The translations under genes were made by a program, and so were the position numbers. DNA of 64,000 nucleotides from Ruegeria intermedia (GTDB lineage: Bacteria > Pseudomonadota > Alphaproteobacteria > Rhodobacterales > Rhodobacteraceae), in assembly GCF_900129345.1 (NCBI RefSeq), contig NZ_FQVK01000016.1, positions 36,014 to 100,013 of the forward strand, in the 5' to 3' direction. Positions within the stretch are counted from its first letter, which is position 1. Each line of letters begins with the position of its first letter. The notes beneath the pieces are model-generated. The model worked only from the letters and a program-made list of their open reading frames with translations, searched no databases and was not told the DNA's origin. Below are positions 9,767 to 18,921 of the stretch, in pieces.

Positions 9767-11377
9767 CTACTCCTTGCCGATGGCCCGGCGGATCGCATGC
9801 CGGAACGCGTTGTCTTCATAGCTGTCGCGTCGTGCCGCCACATGCTGGTCGGGCCGGATCAGATAGACCGCACCTTCCGCGTCACCCAGATACCGCCGCT
9901 TCAGCGCCAGCGTGCGGTCGTCCTTGACCGACAGCGCCAGCCGCTCGACCGTCACGCCCTCTTCCTCGATCCTGTCGGGGGCGTCGGCATCGATGGTCAG
10001 CAGGGTGAACTTGCCCGCCAGCTTGGGCAACAGGAATTCGTCCCCCAGCGGCGCATCGGGGCAGGGCGATCCGGGGCGTGTTTCGGCCGGGCCATCCAGC
10101 GCATCCGCCGAATTCAGCGGCGAGCCGTCATAGGTGCAGGGCACGCTCAACCGCCCGGAATTCACCAGCGGGCGGGCGAACTCGTAATGTTCGCTCAGGT
10201 CCAGAACCGCGTCGCGCAGGATGCGTGACATTTCCGATTTCGGCGTGATGAAATCGGTCGAGCGTGTCGAGTTCAGGATGTTCTCGTCCGCGCCATGGAT
10301 GCGCTCGACATCATAGCTGTCCAGCAGGCTGTCGGGCGCGGTACCGTCCAGGACCATCTTCAGCTTCCAGCACAGGTTGTCGGTGTCCTGCAGGCCCGAA
10401 TTGGCCCCGCGCGCGCCGAAGGGGCTGACCTGATGGGCGCTGTCGCCGGCAAACAGGACGCGGCCGTGGCGGAATTTCTCCATCCGGCGGCACTGGAAGG
10501 TATAGATGCTGACCCATTCCAGCTCGAACTGGACATCCTCGCCCAGCATCGCCTTGAGGCGCGGGATCACGTTTTCAGGGCGCTTTTCCCGTTCCTTGTC
10601 GATGTCCCAGCCCAGTTGCAGGTCGATGCGCCAGACATTGTCGGGCTGTTTGTGCAGCAGGGCGGACTGGCCGCGATTGAAGGGCGGGTCGAACCAGAAC
10701 CAGCGCTCGGACGGGAAATCGGCCTCCATGATCACGTCGGCGATCAGGAAGTTGTCCTCGAACACGCGGCCCACGAAATCCAGCCCCAGCATCCGGCGGG
10801 TGGGCGAATTGGCCCCGTCGCAGGCGATCAGCCAGTCGGCCTCGACGGTGTACGACCCCTCGGGCGTTTCAACCTCGAGCTTGACGTGGTCGTCATGGGT
10901 GCCGATCGCCTCGACCTTGTTGCGGCCACGGATCTCGATCGGCGCCCCTTGGGCCTGCAACGCGCGGACCCGTTCGACCATGAACAGCTCAAAGTAGTAT
11001 TGCTGAAGGTTGATGAAAGCCGGATGGGCATAGCCCTCATCGGGCTGAAGGTTGAATTCATAGACCTTGCGGTCGTCGAAGAACACTTTGCCCGTGTTCC
11101 ACTGCACGCCCTTGTCCACCATCGGCCGGGCACATCCCAGCCGGTCGGCGATTTCCAGCGTGCGCTGGGCGAAACAGATGGCGCGGCTGCCGAAACTGAC
11201 CTTGTCGTTGTCGTCCAGCACCACCACCTCGACGCCCTGCTGGGCCAGGTCGATGGCGGCGGCCAGCCCGACCGGGCCCGCGCCGATCACGATCACCTGA
11301 TGCCGCACCGGGGCGGGGGCATCCTGATCGGGGCTGCGGGCATAGGCATAGAGCGGCTGTTCAAAAATCTTGTTCAT
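9767..11377 (-). CDS. FAD-dependent aromatic hydroxylase (MhpA-like)
   Basis: A 536-residue flavoprotein monooxygenase of the class A phenol hydroxylase type. The FAD-binding GAGPVGLAAAIDLAQQG is near residue 32, the DG motif is in DWLIACDGANSPTRR, and the GD motif is in GRVLFAGDSAHQVSPFGARGAN. A C-terminal thioredoxin-like tail closes the protein, as in MhpA. The start at 11377 has a GGGGAGAG site; a longer in-frame start does not. Lying between the MBL protein and maiA, it may hydroxylate a ring precursor such as 3- or 4-hydroxyphenylacetate to homogentisate. The substrate is not determined by the sequence. Confidence 0.85.
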   Translation of the reverse strand: MNKIFEQPLYAYARSPDQDAPAPVRHQVIVIGAGPVGLAAAIDLAQQGVEVVVLDDNDKVSFGSRAICFAQRTLEIADRLGCARPMVDKGVQWNTGKVFFDDRKVYEFNLQPDEGYAHPAFINLQQYYFELFMVERVRALQAQGAPIEIRGRNKVEAIGTHDDHVKLEVETPEGSYTVEADWLIACDGANSPTRRMLGLDFVGRVFEDNFLIADVIMEADFPSERWFWFDPPFNRGQSALLHKQPDNVWRIDLQLGWDIDKEREKRPENVIPRLKAMLGEDVQFELEWVSIYTFQCRRMEKFRHGRVLFAGDSAHQVSPFGARGANSGLQDTDNLCWKLKMVLDGTAPDSLLDSYDVERIHGADENILNSTRSTDFITPKSEMSRILRDAVLDLSEHYEFARPLVNSGRLSVPCTYDGSPLNSADALDGPAETRPGSPCPDAPLGDEFLLPKLAGKFTLLTIDADAPDRIEEEGVTVERLALSVKDDRTLALKRRYLGDAEGAVYLIRPDQHVAARRDSYEDNAFRHAIRRAIGKE

Positions 11378-11511
11378 GGGCTCTCTCCCCAAGTTCCGTG
11401 CGCCGGGCGCACATTCCCTGCCCACCGGCGCGGGGCGCCGATGGCTCTCCTCCATGGTCGCATCGTTTTCAGGCCGGCAACACGATCTGGATCAAGTCGC
11501 CGGGCCGTTTC

Positions 11512-12462
11512 TCAGCCCTGCAGGGCCTCCCACATCTCCAGATCGCGCTGGGCGGTCCAGATGCGCGGGGTGTCGATGCCGCGCGCCTCGTCATAGGCGC
11601 GGGCCACGTTGAAGGGCAGGCAGTGTTCATAGATGGCGTAGTCCGAGAATTTCGGATCGCACTCCGCACGCACCGCGTCCCAGGCCTCTTTCAGGCTGCC
11701 GCCGCGCGCCGCCACCTTGGCCGCCGGGCGATAGGTGCTTTCGACGAAATCGCGGGTGTTCTCGATGGCTGCGTTCACCATTTCCTTGCCGACAAGCGCA
11801 TCGCCGCGCCCCGGCGCGATGGCATCCACGTCGAACCACTGGATCTGATCCAGCGTGTCGCCCCAGTCGCTGAAATGCCCGTCGCCGCAATAGCAGGCCG
11901 AGTGATATTCGACGATGTCGCCGGTGAACATCACGTTCTGGTCGGGCACGTGGATGACGATGTCACCGGCGGTATGCGCCCGACCCAGATGCATCAGATC
12001 GACCCGGCGGTTGCCCAGATAGACCGTCATCGTGTCGTTGAAGGTGGTGGTGGGCCAGGTCAGGCCGGGGATGCTCTCGTGCCCTTCGAACAGGCGCGGA
12101 AAGCGCTGGAACTCGCTGTCCCAGTCCTCTTTCCCGCGTTCGACGACCATGGCGCGGGCCATGTCCGACATGATGATCTGCTGCGCACCGAAGGCGCTGG
12201 CGCCCAGTACCCGGACCGCGTGGTAATGGGTCAGCGCCACATGGGTGATCGGCTTGTCGGTCACCGACCGGATGCAGTCGATCACCTTCTGCGCCAGGCG
12301 CGGCGTGGCCTGGGCCTCGACCACCATCACGCTGTCATCGCCGATGATCACGCCCGAGTTCGGGTCGCCTTCGGCGGTGAAGGCATACAGCCCTTCGCCC
12401 ACTTCGGTGAACGAGATCTTCTTTTCGGTCATGTCCCCCTGGGACGCGAATGCCTTGGCCAT
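11512..12462 (-). CDS. MBL-fold protein with an atypical metal motif
   Basis: A 316-residue metallo-beta-lactamase-fold protein. The first metal motif, normally HxHxDH, reads THYHAVRV here, so the aspartate and third histidine are missing. The later HTAGDIVIHVP and MFTGDIVEY motifs keep histidine and aspartate. It therefore may bind one metal or none. The start at 12462 is preceded by AAGGAG. It sits 10 bases after fahA within the homogentisate operon, and similar proteins recur in roseobacter aromatic clusters; the reaction is unknown. The 134 bases between it and the hydroxylase gene hold no clear signal. Confidence 0.8.
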   Translation of the reverse strand: MAKAFASQGDMTEKKISFTEVGEGLYAFTAEGDPNSGVIIGDDSVMVVEAQATPRLAQKVIDCIRSVTDKPITHVALTHYHAVRVLGASAFGAQQIIMSDMARAMVVERGKEDWDSEFQRFPRLFEGHESIPGLTWPTTTFNDTMTVYLGNRRVDLMHLGRAHTAGDIVIHVPDQNVMFTGDIVEYHSACYCGDGHFSDWGDTLDQIQWFDVDAIAPGRGDALVGKEMVNAAIENTRDFVESTYRPAAKVAARGGSLKEAWDAVRAECDPKFSDYAIYEHCLPFNVARAYDEARGIDTPRIWTAQRDLEMWEALQG

Positions 12463-12472
12463 GTGGCGCTCC

Positions 12473-13729
12473 TTATCGTGCGTATGGGTCTTCAAGGGCG
12501 GGCAGCACCGTGCCGGTGCAGTCGCCGAAACCGATCGTGTAGCCGTCGCCCCGGGCGGCGCCCTTCAGGGTCAGCGTGTCGCCGTCCTCGATGAAGCTGC
12601 GGGTTTCGCCGGTGTCCAGCGTGATCGGCTCCTTGCCGCCCCAACTGAGTTCCAGAAGCGAGCCGCGGCTGTCCTTCGTCGGCCCCGAGATCGTGCCCGA
12701 ACCCAACAGATCGCCCACGTTCATCGGGCAACCCGAGGTGGTGTGATGCGCCAGTTGCTGCGCCGAGGAATAATACATTTCCTTGTAATTGGTGCGGGCG
12801 ATTGTGGTCGCCGGTTTGCCTTCGGGCGCCATCGTCACCTCAAGGTCGATGTCGTAGAGCATCGGGCCGCAATCCTTGAGGTGATCCAGCAGTTCGACCT
12901 CACGCGCGGGCGTGTCGCAGCGGAACGGGTCCAGCGCGGCCTTGGTCACGATCCAGGGCGAAATCGAGGTGGCGGTGGCCTTGGCCTGGAACGGGCCCAG
13001 CGGCTGGTATTCCCAGGCCTGGATGTCGCGCGCCGACCAGTCGTTCAGCAGGACATAGCCAAAGATGTGATCGTCGGCCTCCTGCACGGTGATCGGGCCG
13101 TCGGACGGGGTGCCGACGATGGCGCCCATCTCTAGCTCGATGTCGAAACGGCGGCTGGGCAGGAAGGCCGGGCGGTCGTGGTCGGGCGATTTCAACTGCC
13201 CCCATGGGCGGCGGATATCGGTGCCCGAAACCACCACCGACGAGGCCCGTCCGTTGTAGCCGATGGGAATGTGCAGCCAGTTGGGCGGCAGCGCGTTTTC
13301 CGGGCCGCGGAACATGGTGCCCACATTGGTGGCGTGGTGCTTGCCCGCGTAGAAATCGGTGTATTCGCTGACGGCAAAGGGCATGTGCAGTTGGGCCTCG
13401 GCCTGCGGAACCAGCAGCGGTTCGACCTTGTCCTGTTCTTTCGACCCTTTCGCCAGCAGGGCGGTCAGCCGCTCGCGCAGCGCGGCCCAGACCGCCGGTC
13501 CCTGCTCCATCAGCGGGTTCCAGAAGGGTAGGTCGAACAGCGGCTCGTCACCCAGCGTGATCAGCCCTTCGGCCTCGGCGGCGGACACGTCAAGGATCAT
13601 GTCCCCGATGGCCACGCCGCAGCGCGGCTCGGTGCCTTCGGTCGAAAAGACGCCATAGGGCAGGTTGTTCAGCGGAAACGGGTGGTTCGCGTCATTGGCC
13701 GAGGCCACCCAGGATTTCATCAAAGGCAT
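12473..13729 (-). CDS. fahA: Fumarylacetoacetase (FahA)
   Basis: A 418-residue hydrolase cleaving fumarylacetoacetate to fumarate and acetoacetate, the last step of tyrosine and homogentisate breakdown. Key segments are YTDFYAGKHHATNVGTMFRG (metal aspartate and catalytic histidine), FDIELEMGAIVG (metal glutamates) and LLNDWSARDIQAWEY (metal aspartate), with PLGPFQAKA following. Length matches the family. The ATG has AAGGAA 6 bases upstream. It follows hmgA by 42 bases and precedes the MBL gene by 10, consistent with one leftward transcript from the hmgA promoter. Confidence 0.95.
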   Translation of the reverse strand: MPLMKSWVASANDANHPFPLNNLPYGVFSTEGTEPRCGVAIGDMILDVSAAEAEGLITLGDEPLFDLPFWNPLMEQGPAVWAALRERLTALLAKGSKEQDKVEPLLVPQAEAQLHMPFAVSEYTDFYAGKHHATNVGTMFRGPENALPPNWLHIPIGYNGRASSVVVSGTDIRRPWGQLKSPDHDRPAFLPSRRFDIELEMGAIVGTPSDGPITVQEADDHIFGYVLLNDWSARDIQAWEYQPLGPFQAKATATSISPWIVTKAALDPFRCDTPAREVELLDHLKDCGPMLYDIDLEVTMAPEGKPATTIARTNYKEMYYSSAQQLAHHTTSGCPMNVGDLLGSGTISGPTKDSRGSLLELSWGGKEPITLDTGETRSFIEDGDTLTLKGAARGDGYTIGFGDCTGTVLPALEDPYAR

Positions 13730-13771
13730 TGCGTTTCCTTGTGCGGTGCGGTGGCCGTGGGGCCACCGGTG

Positions 13772-15127
13772 TCATTTCTTGCCGGGCGTGCCGTCGAATT
13801 TCTTCTCCAGATCCGTCCAGCAATCGATGTAGTCATCCTGCAGCGGCGCCTCGTTCGCGGCAAAGGCGGTCAGGTGCTGCGGGAAGCGGGTCTCGAACAT
13901 GAAGGACATGGTGTTGTCCAACTTGTCCGGCCCCAGATTGGCGTTGGACGCCTTTTCAAAGGCTTCCTTGTCGGGGCCATGCGGGATCATCATGTTGTGC
14001 AGGCTCATGCCGCCCGGCACGAAGCCCTGCGGCTTGGCGTCATACTGGCCGTAGATGTTGCCCATCAACTCGGACATGATGTTCTTGTGGTACCACGGCG
14101 GGCGGAACGTGTCCTCCATCACCATCCAGCGTTCGCGGAACAGGACGAAGTCGATATTGGCCGTGCCCGGCACGCCCGAAGGCGCGGTCAGCACGGTAAA
14201 GATCGACGGATCGGGGTGGTCGAACAGGATCGCCCCGACCGGGCAATAGGTGCGCAGGTCGTATTTGTAGGGCGCGTAGTTGCCGTGCCAGGCCACCACG
14301 TCCAGCGGGCTGTGACCGATCTTGGTGGTGTGGAACTGGCCGCACCACTTGATCGTCACGGTCGAGGGCACCTCGCGATCCTCGAACGCGGCCACGGGCG
14401 CCTTGAAGTCGCGCGGGTTGGCCATGCAGTTGGCGCCGATCGGGCCACGGCCCGGCAGCTCGAATTTCTGGCCGTAGTTCTCGCAGACGAAACCACGACA
14501 GGGGCCTTCCAGCACCTCGACGCGGTAGACTAGCCCGCGCGGGATGATGGCGATCTCCTTGGGTTCCAGGTCGATGATGCCCAACTCGGTCGCAAAGCGC
14601 AGGCGGCCTTCCTGCGGCACCACCAGAAGCTCGGAATCGGCCGAGAAGAAATAGTCATCCACCATCGATTCGGTGACCAGATAGATGTGGCTGGCCATGC
14701 CGACCTGGGTGTTCACGTCCCCGGCGGTGGTCATGGTGCGCATGCCGGTCAGCCAGGTCAGCGGTTGGTCGGAATGGGGCACCGCGTCCCAGCGGTACTG
14801 GCCCAGGCTGATCACGTCCGGATCGACATTCGGGGCGCTTTTCCAATAGGGCAGGTCGATCTTTTCATAACGGTGCGAATGCTTGACCGAGGGCCGGATG
14901 CGATAGCACCAGGTGCGCTCGGGCGGGTTGGCGGTGAAGGCGGTGCCGCTGAGCTGTTCGCCGTAAAGGCCATAGTTGCATTTCTGCGGGCTGTTCATGC
15001 CCTGCGGCAGCGCGCCGGGCAGCGCTTCGGTTTCAAAGTCATTGCCAAAGCCGGGCATATAGCCTGCGTGGGTGCCAACGGGCGTGCTGGCTTGGGTCAG
15101 AGCGTGCGGGTCAGTCGGACGATTCAT
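13772..15127 (-). CDS. hmgA: Homogentisate 1,2-dioxygenase (HmgA)
   Basis: A 451-residue iron enzyme opening the homogentisate ring to maleylacetoacetate. The opening [20 protein letters not shown] is diagnostic. The iron ligands are visible in [14 protein letters not shown] (histidine and glutamate) and [14 protein letters not shown] (histidine). The start at 15127 is preceded by GGAGGAA, better than the ATG further upstream, which would lie inside the regulator gene on the other strand. It is the first gene of the leftward catabolic operon and diverges from a MarR regulator. Confidence 0.95.
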   Translation of the reverse strand: MNRPTDPHALTQASTPVGTHAGYMPGFGNDFETEALPGALPQGMNSPQKCNYGLYGEQLSGTAFTANPPERTWCYRIRPSVKHSHRYEKIDLPYWKSAPNVDPDVISLGQYRWDAVPHSDQPLTWLTGMRTMTTAGDVNTQVGMASHIYLVTESMVDDYFFSADSELLVVPQEGRLRFATELGIIDLEPKEIAIIPRGLVYRVEVLEGPCRGFVCENYGQKFELPGRGPIGANCMANPRDFKAPVAAFEDREVPSTVTIKWCGQFHTTKIGHSPLDVVAWHGNYAPYKYDLRTYCPVGAILFDHPDPSIFTVLTAPSGVPGTANIDFVLFRERWMVMEDTFRPPWYHKNIMSELMGNIYGQYDAKPQGFVPGGMSLHNMMIPHGPDKEAFEKASNANLGPDKLDNTMSFMFETRFPQHLTAFAANEAPLQDDYIDCWTDLEKKFDGTPGKK

Positions 15128-15159
15128 CGGGGTTCCTCCGTTTGCTGCTTGTCGGATAA

Positions 15160-15177
15160 TAGTTGATTTTGTAACTA
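15160..15177. promoter_or_regulatory. Inverted repeat, candidate MarR operator for hmgA
   Basis: TAGTT-8 bases-AACTA lies in the 56-base gap between hmgA and the divergent marR gene. It is AT-rich against a GC-rich background and its right arm ends 6 bases before the regulator start codon. A MarR-type dimer bound here would cover both promoters. The arms are only 5 bp, so this is a suggestion. Confidence 0.45.
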
Positions 15178-15183
15178 ACAACC

Positions 15184-15636
15184 ATGACACAGCCAGATTC
15201 CGCCGAAAAAGATGACTTCGACCTGCGAAATTTCCTGCCCTTCCTGCTCAACCAGGCGGCCGAGGAAAGCTCGTTGGATTTTCAGAAGGTCTACAAGAAC
15301 CGCTATGGGATGCTGCGTACCGAATGGCGCGTTCTGTTCCACCTGGGCAATTACGGAGAGATGACCGCCAAGCAGATCGGGGAACGTGCCAAGATGCACA
15401 AGACCAAGATCAGCCGCGCGGTGCACAAGCTGGAACAGCGCCGATACCTGCGGCGCACCCGCGACGAAAACGACCGCCGGATGGAGCGGCTGACCCTGAC
15501 CCCCGCCGGTCTGACGGTGTACCGCGAATTGCGTGACATCGCCCGCGACTATGACGCCCGGCTGGCGGGCATGTTCACCACGGGCGAGGCGGCGCTGTTG
15601 CGGATGATGCTGCGGCGGCTGGCCGGAATGGACTGA
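15184..15636 (+). CDS. MarR-family regulator of the homogentisate genes
   Basis: A 150-residue winged-helix regulator. The helix-turn-helix is in [30 protein letters not shown], and the wing contains [14 protein letters not shown], both typical of MarR. There is no ribosome-binding site before the ATG, so the message may be leaderless or the start may be further in. Placed head to head with hmgA over a small inverted repeat, it probably represses the homogentisate operon until an aromatic acid is bound. HmgR of pseudomonads is an IclR protein, so this is an analogous rather than homologous regulator. Confidence 0.85.
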   Translation: MTQPDSAEKDDFDLRNFLPFLLNQAAEESSLDFQKVYKNRYGMLRTEWRVLFHLGNYGEMTAKQIGERAKMHKTKISRAVHKLEQRRYLRRTRDENDRRMERLTLTPAGLTVYRELRDIARDYDARLAGMFTTGEAALLRMMLRRLAGMD

Positions 15637-15655
15637 CCTCTGGTAATCTGGCCTC

Positions 15656-15675
15656 GCAACCCCCAAGTGGGTTGC
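15656..15675 (+). terminator. Hairpin after the marR gene
   Basis: GCAACCC-6 bases-GGGTTGC forms a perfect 7-bp stem 20 bases after the marR stop and 21 before the cyclase start. No U run follows, so termination is only possible, not shown. Confidence 0.35.
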
Positions 15676-15695
15676 AGACCAGACGGAGCCCCAAG

Positions 15696-16928
15696 ATGCC
15701 ATCCACCGCCCCCCAAGCCCGCGCCGATGACCTGATTGGATGGTTGCTGGACCGGGGGCTGGAAGGGGCCGAACAGTCGGAAATACTCGAAGGGTATTGC
15801 CTGCGGCTTGTGGATGCGGGCGTTCCCCTGATGCGGTTTCACGCCGCCCAAAGCGCCTATCACCCCACATACGGCGGCACCGGCTTCAACTGGTACCGGG
15901 ACGAAGGGGGCAGCGTCGAGAATTACGAGCACCGCGAGGAATTGCCCGATCAGTGGGTTTCGAGCCCGCTCTACGCGATGCTGCAGTCCGGCGCGAAGGA
16001 GCTGCGTGAAAGGTTGAAGGACCGGAACGAACCCAGCCGATTTCCGTTTCTGAACGAACTGCACCAGAAAGGCGCCACCGACTACTTTGCATCCGGGCTG
16101 GTACTGCAGAAAGTCGCGCCCGAAAACCGGATCGCCCTGGACCAGATGCCCGAGGGGGTGCTGATGTCATGGACGACGGACCATGCCGAAGGGTTCGAGG
16201 AAACCCACCTGGATCTGATCCGATATGCTCTGCCGCATCTGGGTCTGGCCTTGAAATCGGCCTCGAACCGGAAAATGGCACAGGATCTGCTGCGCGTCTA
16301 TCTGGGGCGGGATGCGGGTCGGCGCGTGCTGTCGGGAGAAATCCGGCGCGGATCGTTGCAGCAGATCGACGCCGTGATCTGGAATTTCGACCTGGAAGGG
16401 TTCACCGGCCTGGCCGAACGCCTGCCGGGCCCGGACATCATCGCGATGCTGAATGACTATCTGGCCGTGGCGGTCGAGGTCGTGCAGGGTTGCGGCGGCA
16501 ATATCCTGAAATTCATGGGCGACGGGCTGATGGCCATGTTCGACGTGGGCGAGATCGACGAGGACGCCCGCGCCGCGCTGGCCGCCGTCGGCCTTCTGCA
16601 GACGCGTATGGCCGATCTCAACGCGGAACGGGCTGCCGCCGGTCTGCCGGTCGCCAATTTCACCCTTGCCCTGCATTCGGGCGAGATCCTGTATGGCAAT
16701 ATCGGTGCTGAAAGCCGGCTGGATTTCACCGTGATCGGACCGGCGGTGAACCAGGCCGCGCGTATTGCAGGCATGCACCGCTCGCTGGACCGGCGTATCT
16801 TGATCTCGGATGACGTGGCCCGCGCCGCTCAGCCCTGCGAACAGGACCTGATCTCGGTCGGGCGCTACATGCTGCGCGGCGTGCCCGAGCCCAAAGAGCT
16901 GTTCACGATCTACGCGCCGACGGCCTAG
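15696..16928 (+). CDS. Class III adenylate cyclase with an uncharacterised N-terminal domain
   Basis: A 410-residue soluble cyclase. The C-terminal catalytic domain (about 225-400) has both metal aspartates, D232 in NFDLEGFTG and D276 in KFMGDGLMAMF. Lys272 and the threonine in DFTVIGPAVNQAARI match the ATP-specifying pair of class IIIb enzymes, so cyclic AMP is the likely product. Residues 1-190 have no transmembrane segment and resemble a sensory domain, with FHAAQSAYHPTYGGTGFNWYRD and a stretch reading PLYAMLQ; relatives are common in rhizobia and roseobacters but the ligand is unknown. ATG with GGAG 7 bases upstream. It ends in a CTAG shared with mipZ. Confidence 0.85.
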   Translation: MPSTAPQARADDLIGWLLDRGLEGAEQSEILEGYCLRLVDAGVPLMRFHAAQSAYHPTYGGTGFNWYRDEGGSVENYEHREELPDQWVSSPLYAMLQSGAKELRERLKDRNEPSRFPFLNELHQKGATDYFASGLVLQKVAPENRIALDQMPEGVLMSWTTDHAEGFEETHLDLIRYALPHLGLALKSASNRKMAQDLLRVYLGRDAGRRVLSGEIRRGSLQQIDAVIWNFDLEGFTGLAERLPGPDIIAMLNDYLAVAVEVVQGCGGNILKFMGDGLMAMFDVGEIDEDARAALAAVGLLQTRMADLNAERAAAGLPVANFTLALHSGEILYGNIGAESRLDFTVIGPAVNQAARIAGMHRSLDRRILISDDVARAAQPCEQDLISVGRYMLRGVPEPKELFTIYAPTA

Positions 16929-17734
16929 AAGTCGATCTCGACCCCAGGCAGGTTCAGTTCACGCATCATGTCGCGCAACTCCTGCCGCGCCGCGATGTTG
17001 GAAATGTTGAGCTGTTTCACCCCGATATCCTTGAGGTCCAGCAGGGTCAGCCCGCGCGGGAACAGCTCGCGAAAGATCACACGCTCGGAAAAGCCCGAGG
17101 CGACGCGGAAGCCGATCCGTTTCGACAGCATCTCGATGGCGCGCTGCATCTTTTCCTTGTTGACCATGCGCTGGGTGCCGACACGGTTGCGCACCACCAC
17201 CCAGTCGATGGGTTTCAGCCCGGCCTGCGCCCGCAATTGCCGCGCGTTCCAGACCATCTCGGAATAGACCGAGGGGCCGAGGATCTTTTCACCCTTGGAA
17301 TCAATCCGCGCCAACAGGTCGAAATCGATGAAACTGTCGTTCAGCGGCGTGATCAGCGTGTCGGCCAGCGAATGGGCCACCTGGCTGAGCCGCGTGTGCG
17401 AGCCGGGGCAGTCGATCAGGATGAAATCGCTGTCGCTTTCCAACTCGGCCACGGCGGCGGACAGGCGGTGGTCATAGATGTTCTCGCCGGGTTTGAGCTT
17501 GCTTGCGTCGATCTCGGGCAGGTCATGGTGGCGTGGGCTGGGCAGGTCCAGCTGTTCGTGGGCCATGAAATTGCGCCGGTTCTCGAAATACCGGCCCAGG
17601 CTGCGCTGCCGCAGATCCAGATCCAGCGTGCTGACCTTGTGTCCCAGCCGCGCCAGCGCGGTGGCGACATGCATGGAAACGGTCGATTTGCCTGCGCCGC
17701 CCTTTTCGTTCCCCACCACGATGATATGTGCCAT
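16925..17734 (-). CDS. mipZ: Division-plane positioning ATPase MipZ
   Basis: A 269-residue ParA/MinD-type ATPase. The deviant Walker A is EKGGAGKST at residues 10-18, switch I carries LDLDLRQRSLGRYFENR, and Walker B reads FILIDCPGSHTRLSQ. The long EN-R-NFM region and the C-terminal segment with GFSERVIFRELFPRGLTLLDL are characteristic of MipZ, which forms a gradient from ParB at the poles and blocks FtsZ there, placing the ring at midcell. Its stop lies in a CTAG shared with the cyclase gene on the other strand. Confidence 0.88.
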   Translation of the reverse strand: MAHIIVVGNEKGGAGKSTVSMHVATALARLGHKVSTLDLDLRQRSLGRYFENRRNFMAHEQLDLPSPRHHDLPEIDASKLKPGENIYDHRLSAAVAELESDSDFILIDCPGSHTRLSQVAHSLADTLITPLNDSFIDFDLLARIDSKGEKILGPSVYSEMVWNARQLRAQAGLKPIDWVVVRNRVGTQRMVNKEKMQRAIEMLSKRIGFRVASGFSERVIFRELFPRGLTLLDLKDIGVKQLNISNIAARQELRDMMRELNLPGVEIDF

Positions 17735-17760
17735 GCCAGTGTTCCCCGGTTCCGTCGTGT

Positions 17761-17789
17761 TTGACTACACGTTGTTTGCGGCCACTATA
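17761..17789 (+). promoter_or_regulatory. Possible sigma-70 promoter for the Dabb gene
   Basis: TTGACT is followed after 17 bases by ACTATA (or after 18 by CTATAT) in the 188-base gap between divergent mipZ and the Dabb gene. The -35 match is good, the -10 fair. The start codon lies about 130 bases downstream. Confidence 0.35.
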
Positions 17790-17922
17790 TGTTGTGTGTG
17801 CGCCAAAGGAAAGCGGTCGAATCGGGTTCCTGCGCCAAGATCAGGCACTGTCATTAGGGGGCCGACGCCTTGGACCGCCGAAGACGATCCGACCACCCGC
17901 GCGTCAGAGAAAGGGATGGCCG

Positions 17923-18240
17923 ATGATCCTGCACTGTGTTTTCTTCACCTTTCGCGCCGACGCGCCGCAGCAGGCGCGGCGGGACGTGGTGCAAGGCCTT
18001 TCGGACCTGTGCAGCGGGTTGGCTGGCGCGATTGGGTTCGACCATGGCCCCAACCGCGATTTCGAAGGAAAGTCGCAGGCCTGGCGCGACGGCTTCGTGA
18101 TCCGGTTTGCCGATGCCGAGGCGCGGCGCAGCTATGCAGAACATCCGGTGCATCGGCGATTGGGCGGCCAACTGTGCGCATTGTGCGAAAACGGGGCCGA
18201 GGGCATCGTCGTGTTCGATCTGGACGTGCCCGACGGCTGA
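17923..18240 (+). CDS. Dabb-family (stress-responsive A/B barrel) protein
   Basis: A 105-residue protein beginning MILHCVFFTFR with conserved LSDLCSGLAGAIGFDHGPNRDFEGKS and a central DGFVIRFAD strand, the pattern of the dimeric alpha/beta barrel Dabb domain. Family members include plant stress proteins and olivetolic acid cyclase, but bacterial ones are mostly uncharacterised. The ATG at 17923 has AAAGGG nearby. It stands alone, divergent from mipZ and convergent with rpmE. Confidence 0.75.
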   Translation: MILHCVFFTFRADAPQQARRDVVQGLSDLCSGLAGAIGFDHGPNRDFEGKSQAWRDGFVIRFADAEARRSYAEHPVHRRLGGQLCALCENGAEGIVVFDLDVPDG

Positions 18241-18251
18241 CGCAGCCAATG

Positions 18252-18279
18252 AAAAAGGCCGCCCCGACGGGACGGCCTT
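18252..18279 (-). terminator. Intrinsic terminator of rplS-rpmE
   Basis: Read leftward, AAGGCCGTCCC and GGGCGGCCTT form an 11-bp stem with one mismatch and a 3-base loop, followed directly by TTTTTC. It lies 19 bases beyond the rpmE stop. Confidence 0.85.
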
Positions 18280-18298
18280 GAAACGCGATGGCGTGGGA

Positions 18299-18520
18299 TC
18301 AGAAGCCCAGGCCTTCGTATTTCTTCTTGAACTTCGACACACGGCCGCCCGCGTCCATCAGGCGCGACGAACCGCCGGTCCAGGCCGGGTGCGAGGACGG
18401 GTCGATTTCCAGGGCCAGCTGGTCGCCCTCGGCGCCCCAGGTGGATTTCATCTGAATGACGGTGCCGTCGGTCAGCTTGACGTCGATCAGGTGGTAATCG
18501 GGGTGGATGTCTTTTTTCAT
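18299..18520 (-). CDS. rpmE: 50S ribosomal protein bL31
   Basis: A 73-residue ribosomal protein starting [14 protein letters not shown] with the characteristic STWG and HPAWTGG segments. It contains no cysteine, so it is the zinc-free form of bL31. It lies 11 bases after rplS in the same leftward transcript and ends at a clear terminator. Confidence 0.95.
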   Translation of the reverse strand: MKKDIHPDYHLIDVKLTDGTVIQMKSTWGAEGDQLALEIDPSSHPAWTGGSSRLMDAGGRVSKFKKKYEGLGF

Positions 18521-18531
18521 GGGTCCGCTCC

Positions 18532-18921
18532 TTACGCTTCGGCCTCGGCGCCAGCCTTGGGCTTGTAGTTGGTGACCTCTGCGATCCGGGCCGATTTGCC
18601 GCGGCGCGAGCGCAGGTAGTACAGTTTGGCGCGGCGGACACGGCCGCGGCGGACAACGGTGATGCTGTCGATGTTGGTCGAATACAGCGGGAACACGCGT
18701 TCCACGCCTTCGCCGAACGAAATCTTGCGGACGGTGAACGAACCGGCAATGCCATTGCCGTTCTTGCGCGCGATGCAGACGCCTTCGTAGTTCTGCACGC
18801 GGGTGCGCGAGCCTTCGGTCACCTTGTAGCCGACACGGATGGTGTCACCGGCTTTGAAATCGGGGATCTCTTTCCCCAGGGCGGCAATCTGTTCCGCCTC
18901 AAGCTGTGCGATCAGGTCCAT
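18532..18921 (-). CDS. rplS: 50S ribosomal protein bL19
   Basis: A 129-residue protein with the L19 hallmarks [51 protein letters not shown] and [10 protein letters not shown]. It sits at the interface of the ribosomal subunits. The start at 18921 has TAGGAG 8 bases upstream; the open frame continues 63 codons further but without homology. Normally it follows trmD directly; here a lysozyme gene on the opposite strand separates the two, so rplS-rpmE must have their own promoter. Confidence 0.95.
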   Translation of the reverse strand: MDLIAQLEAEQIAALGKEIPDFKAGDTIRVGYKVTEGSRTRVQNYEGVCIARKNGNGIAGSFTVRKISFGEGVERVFPLYSTNIDSITVVRRGRVRRAKLYYLRSRRGKSARIAEVTNYKPKAGAEAEA

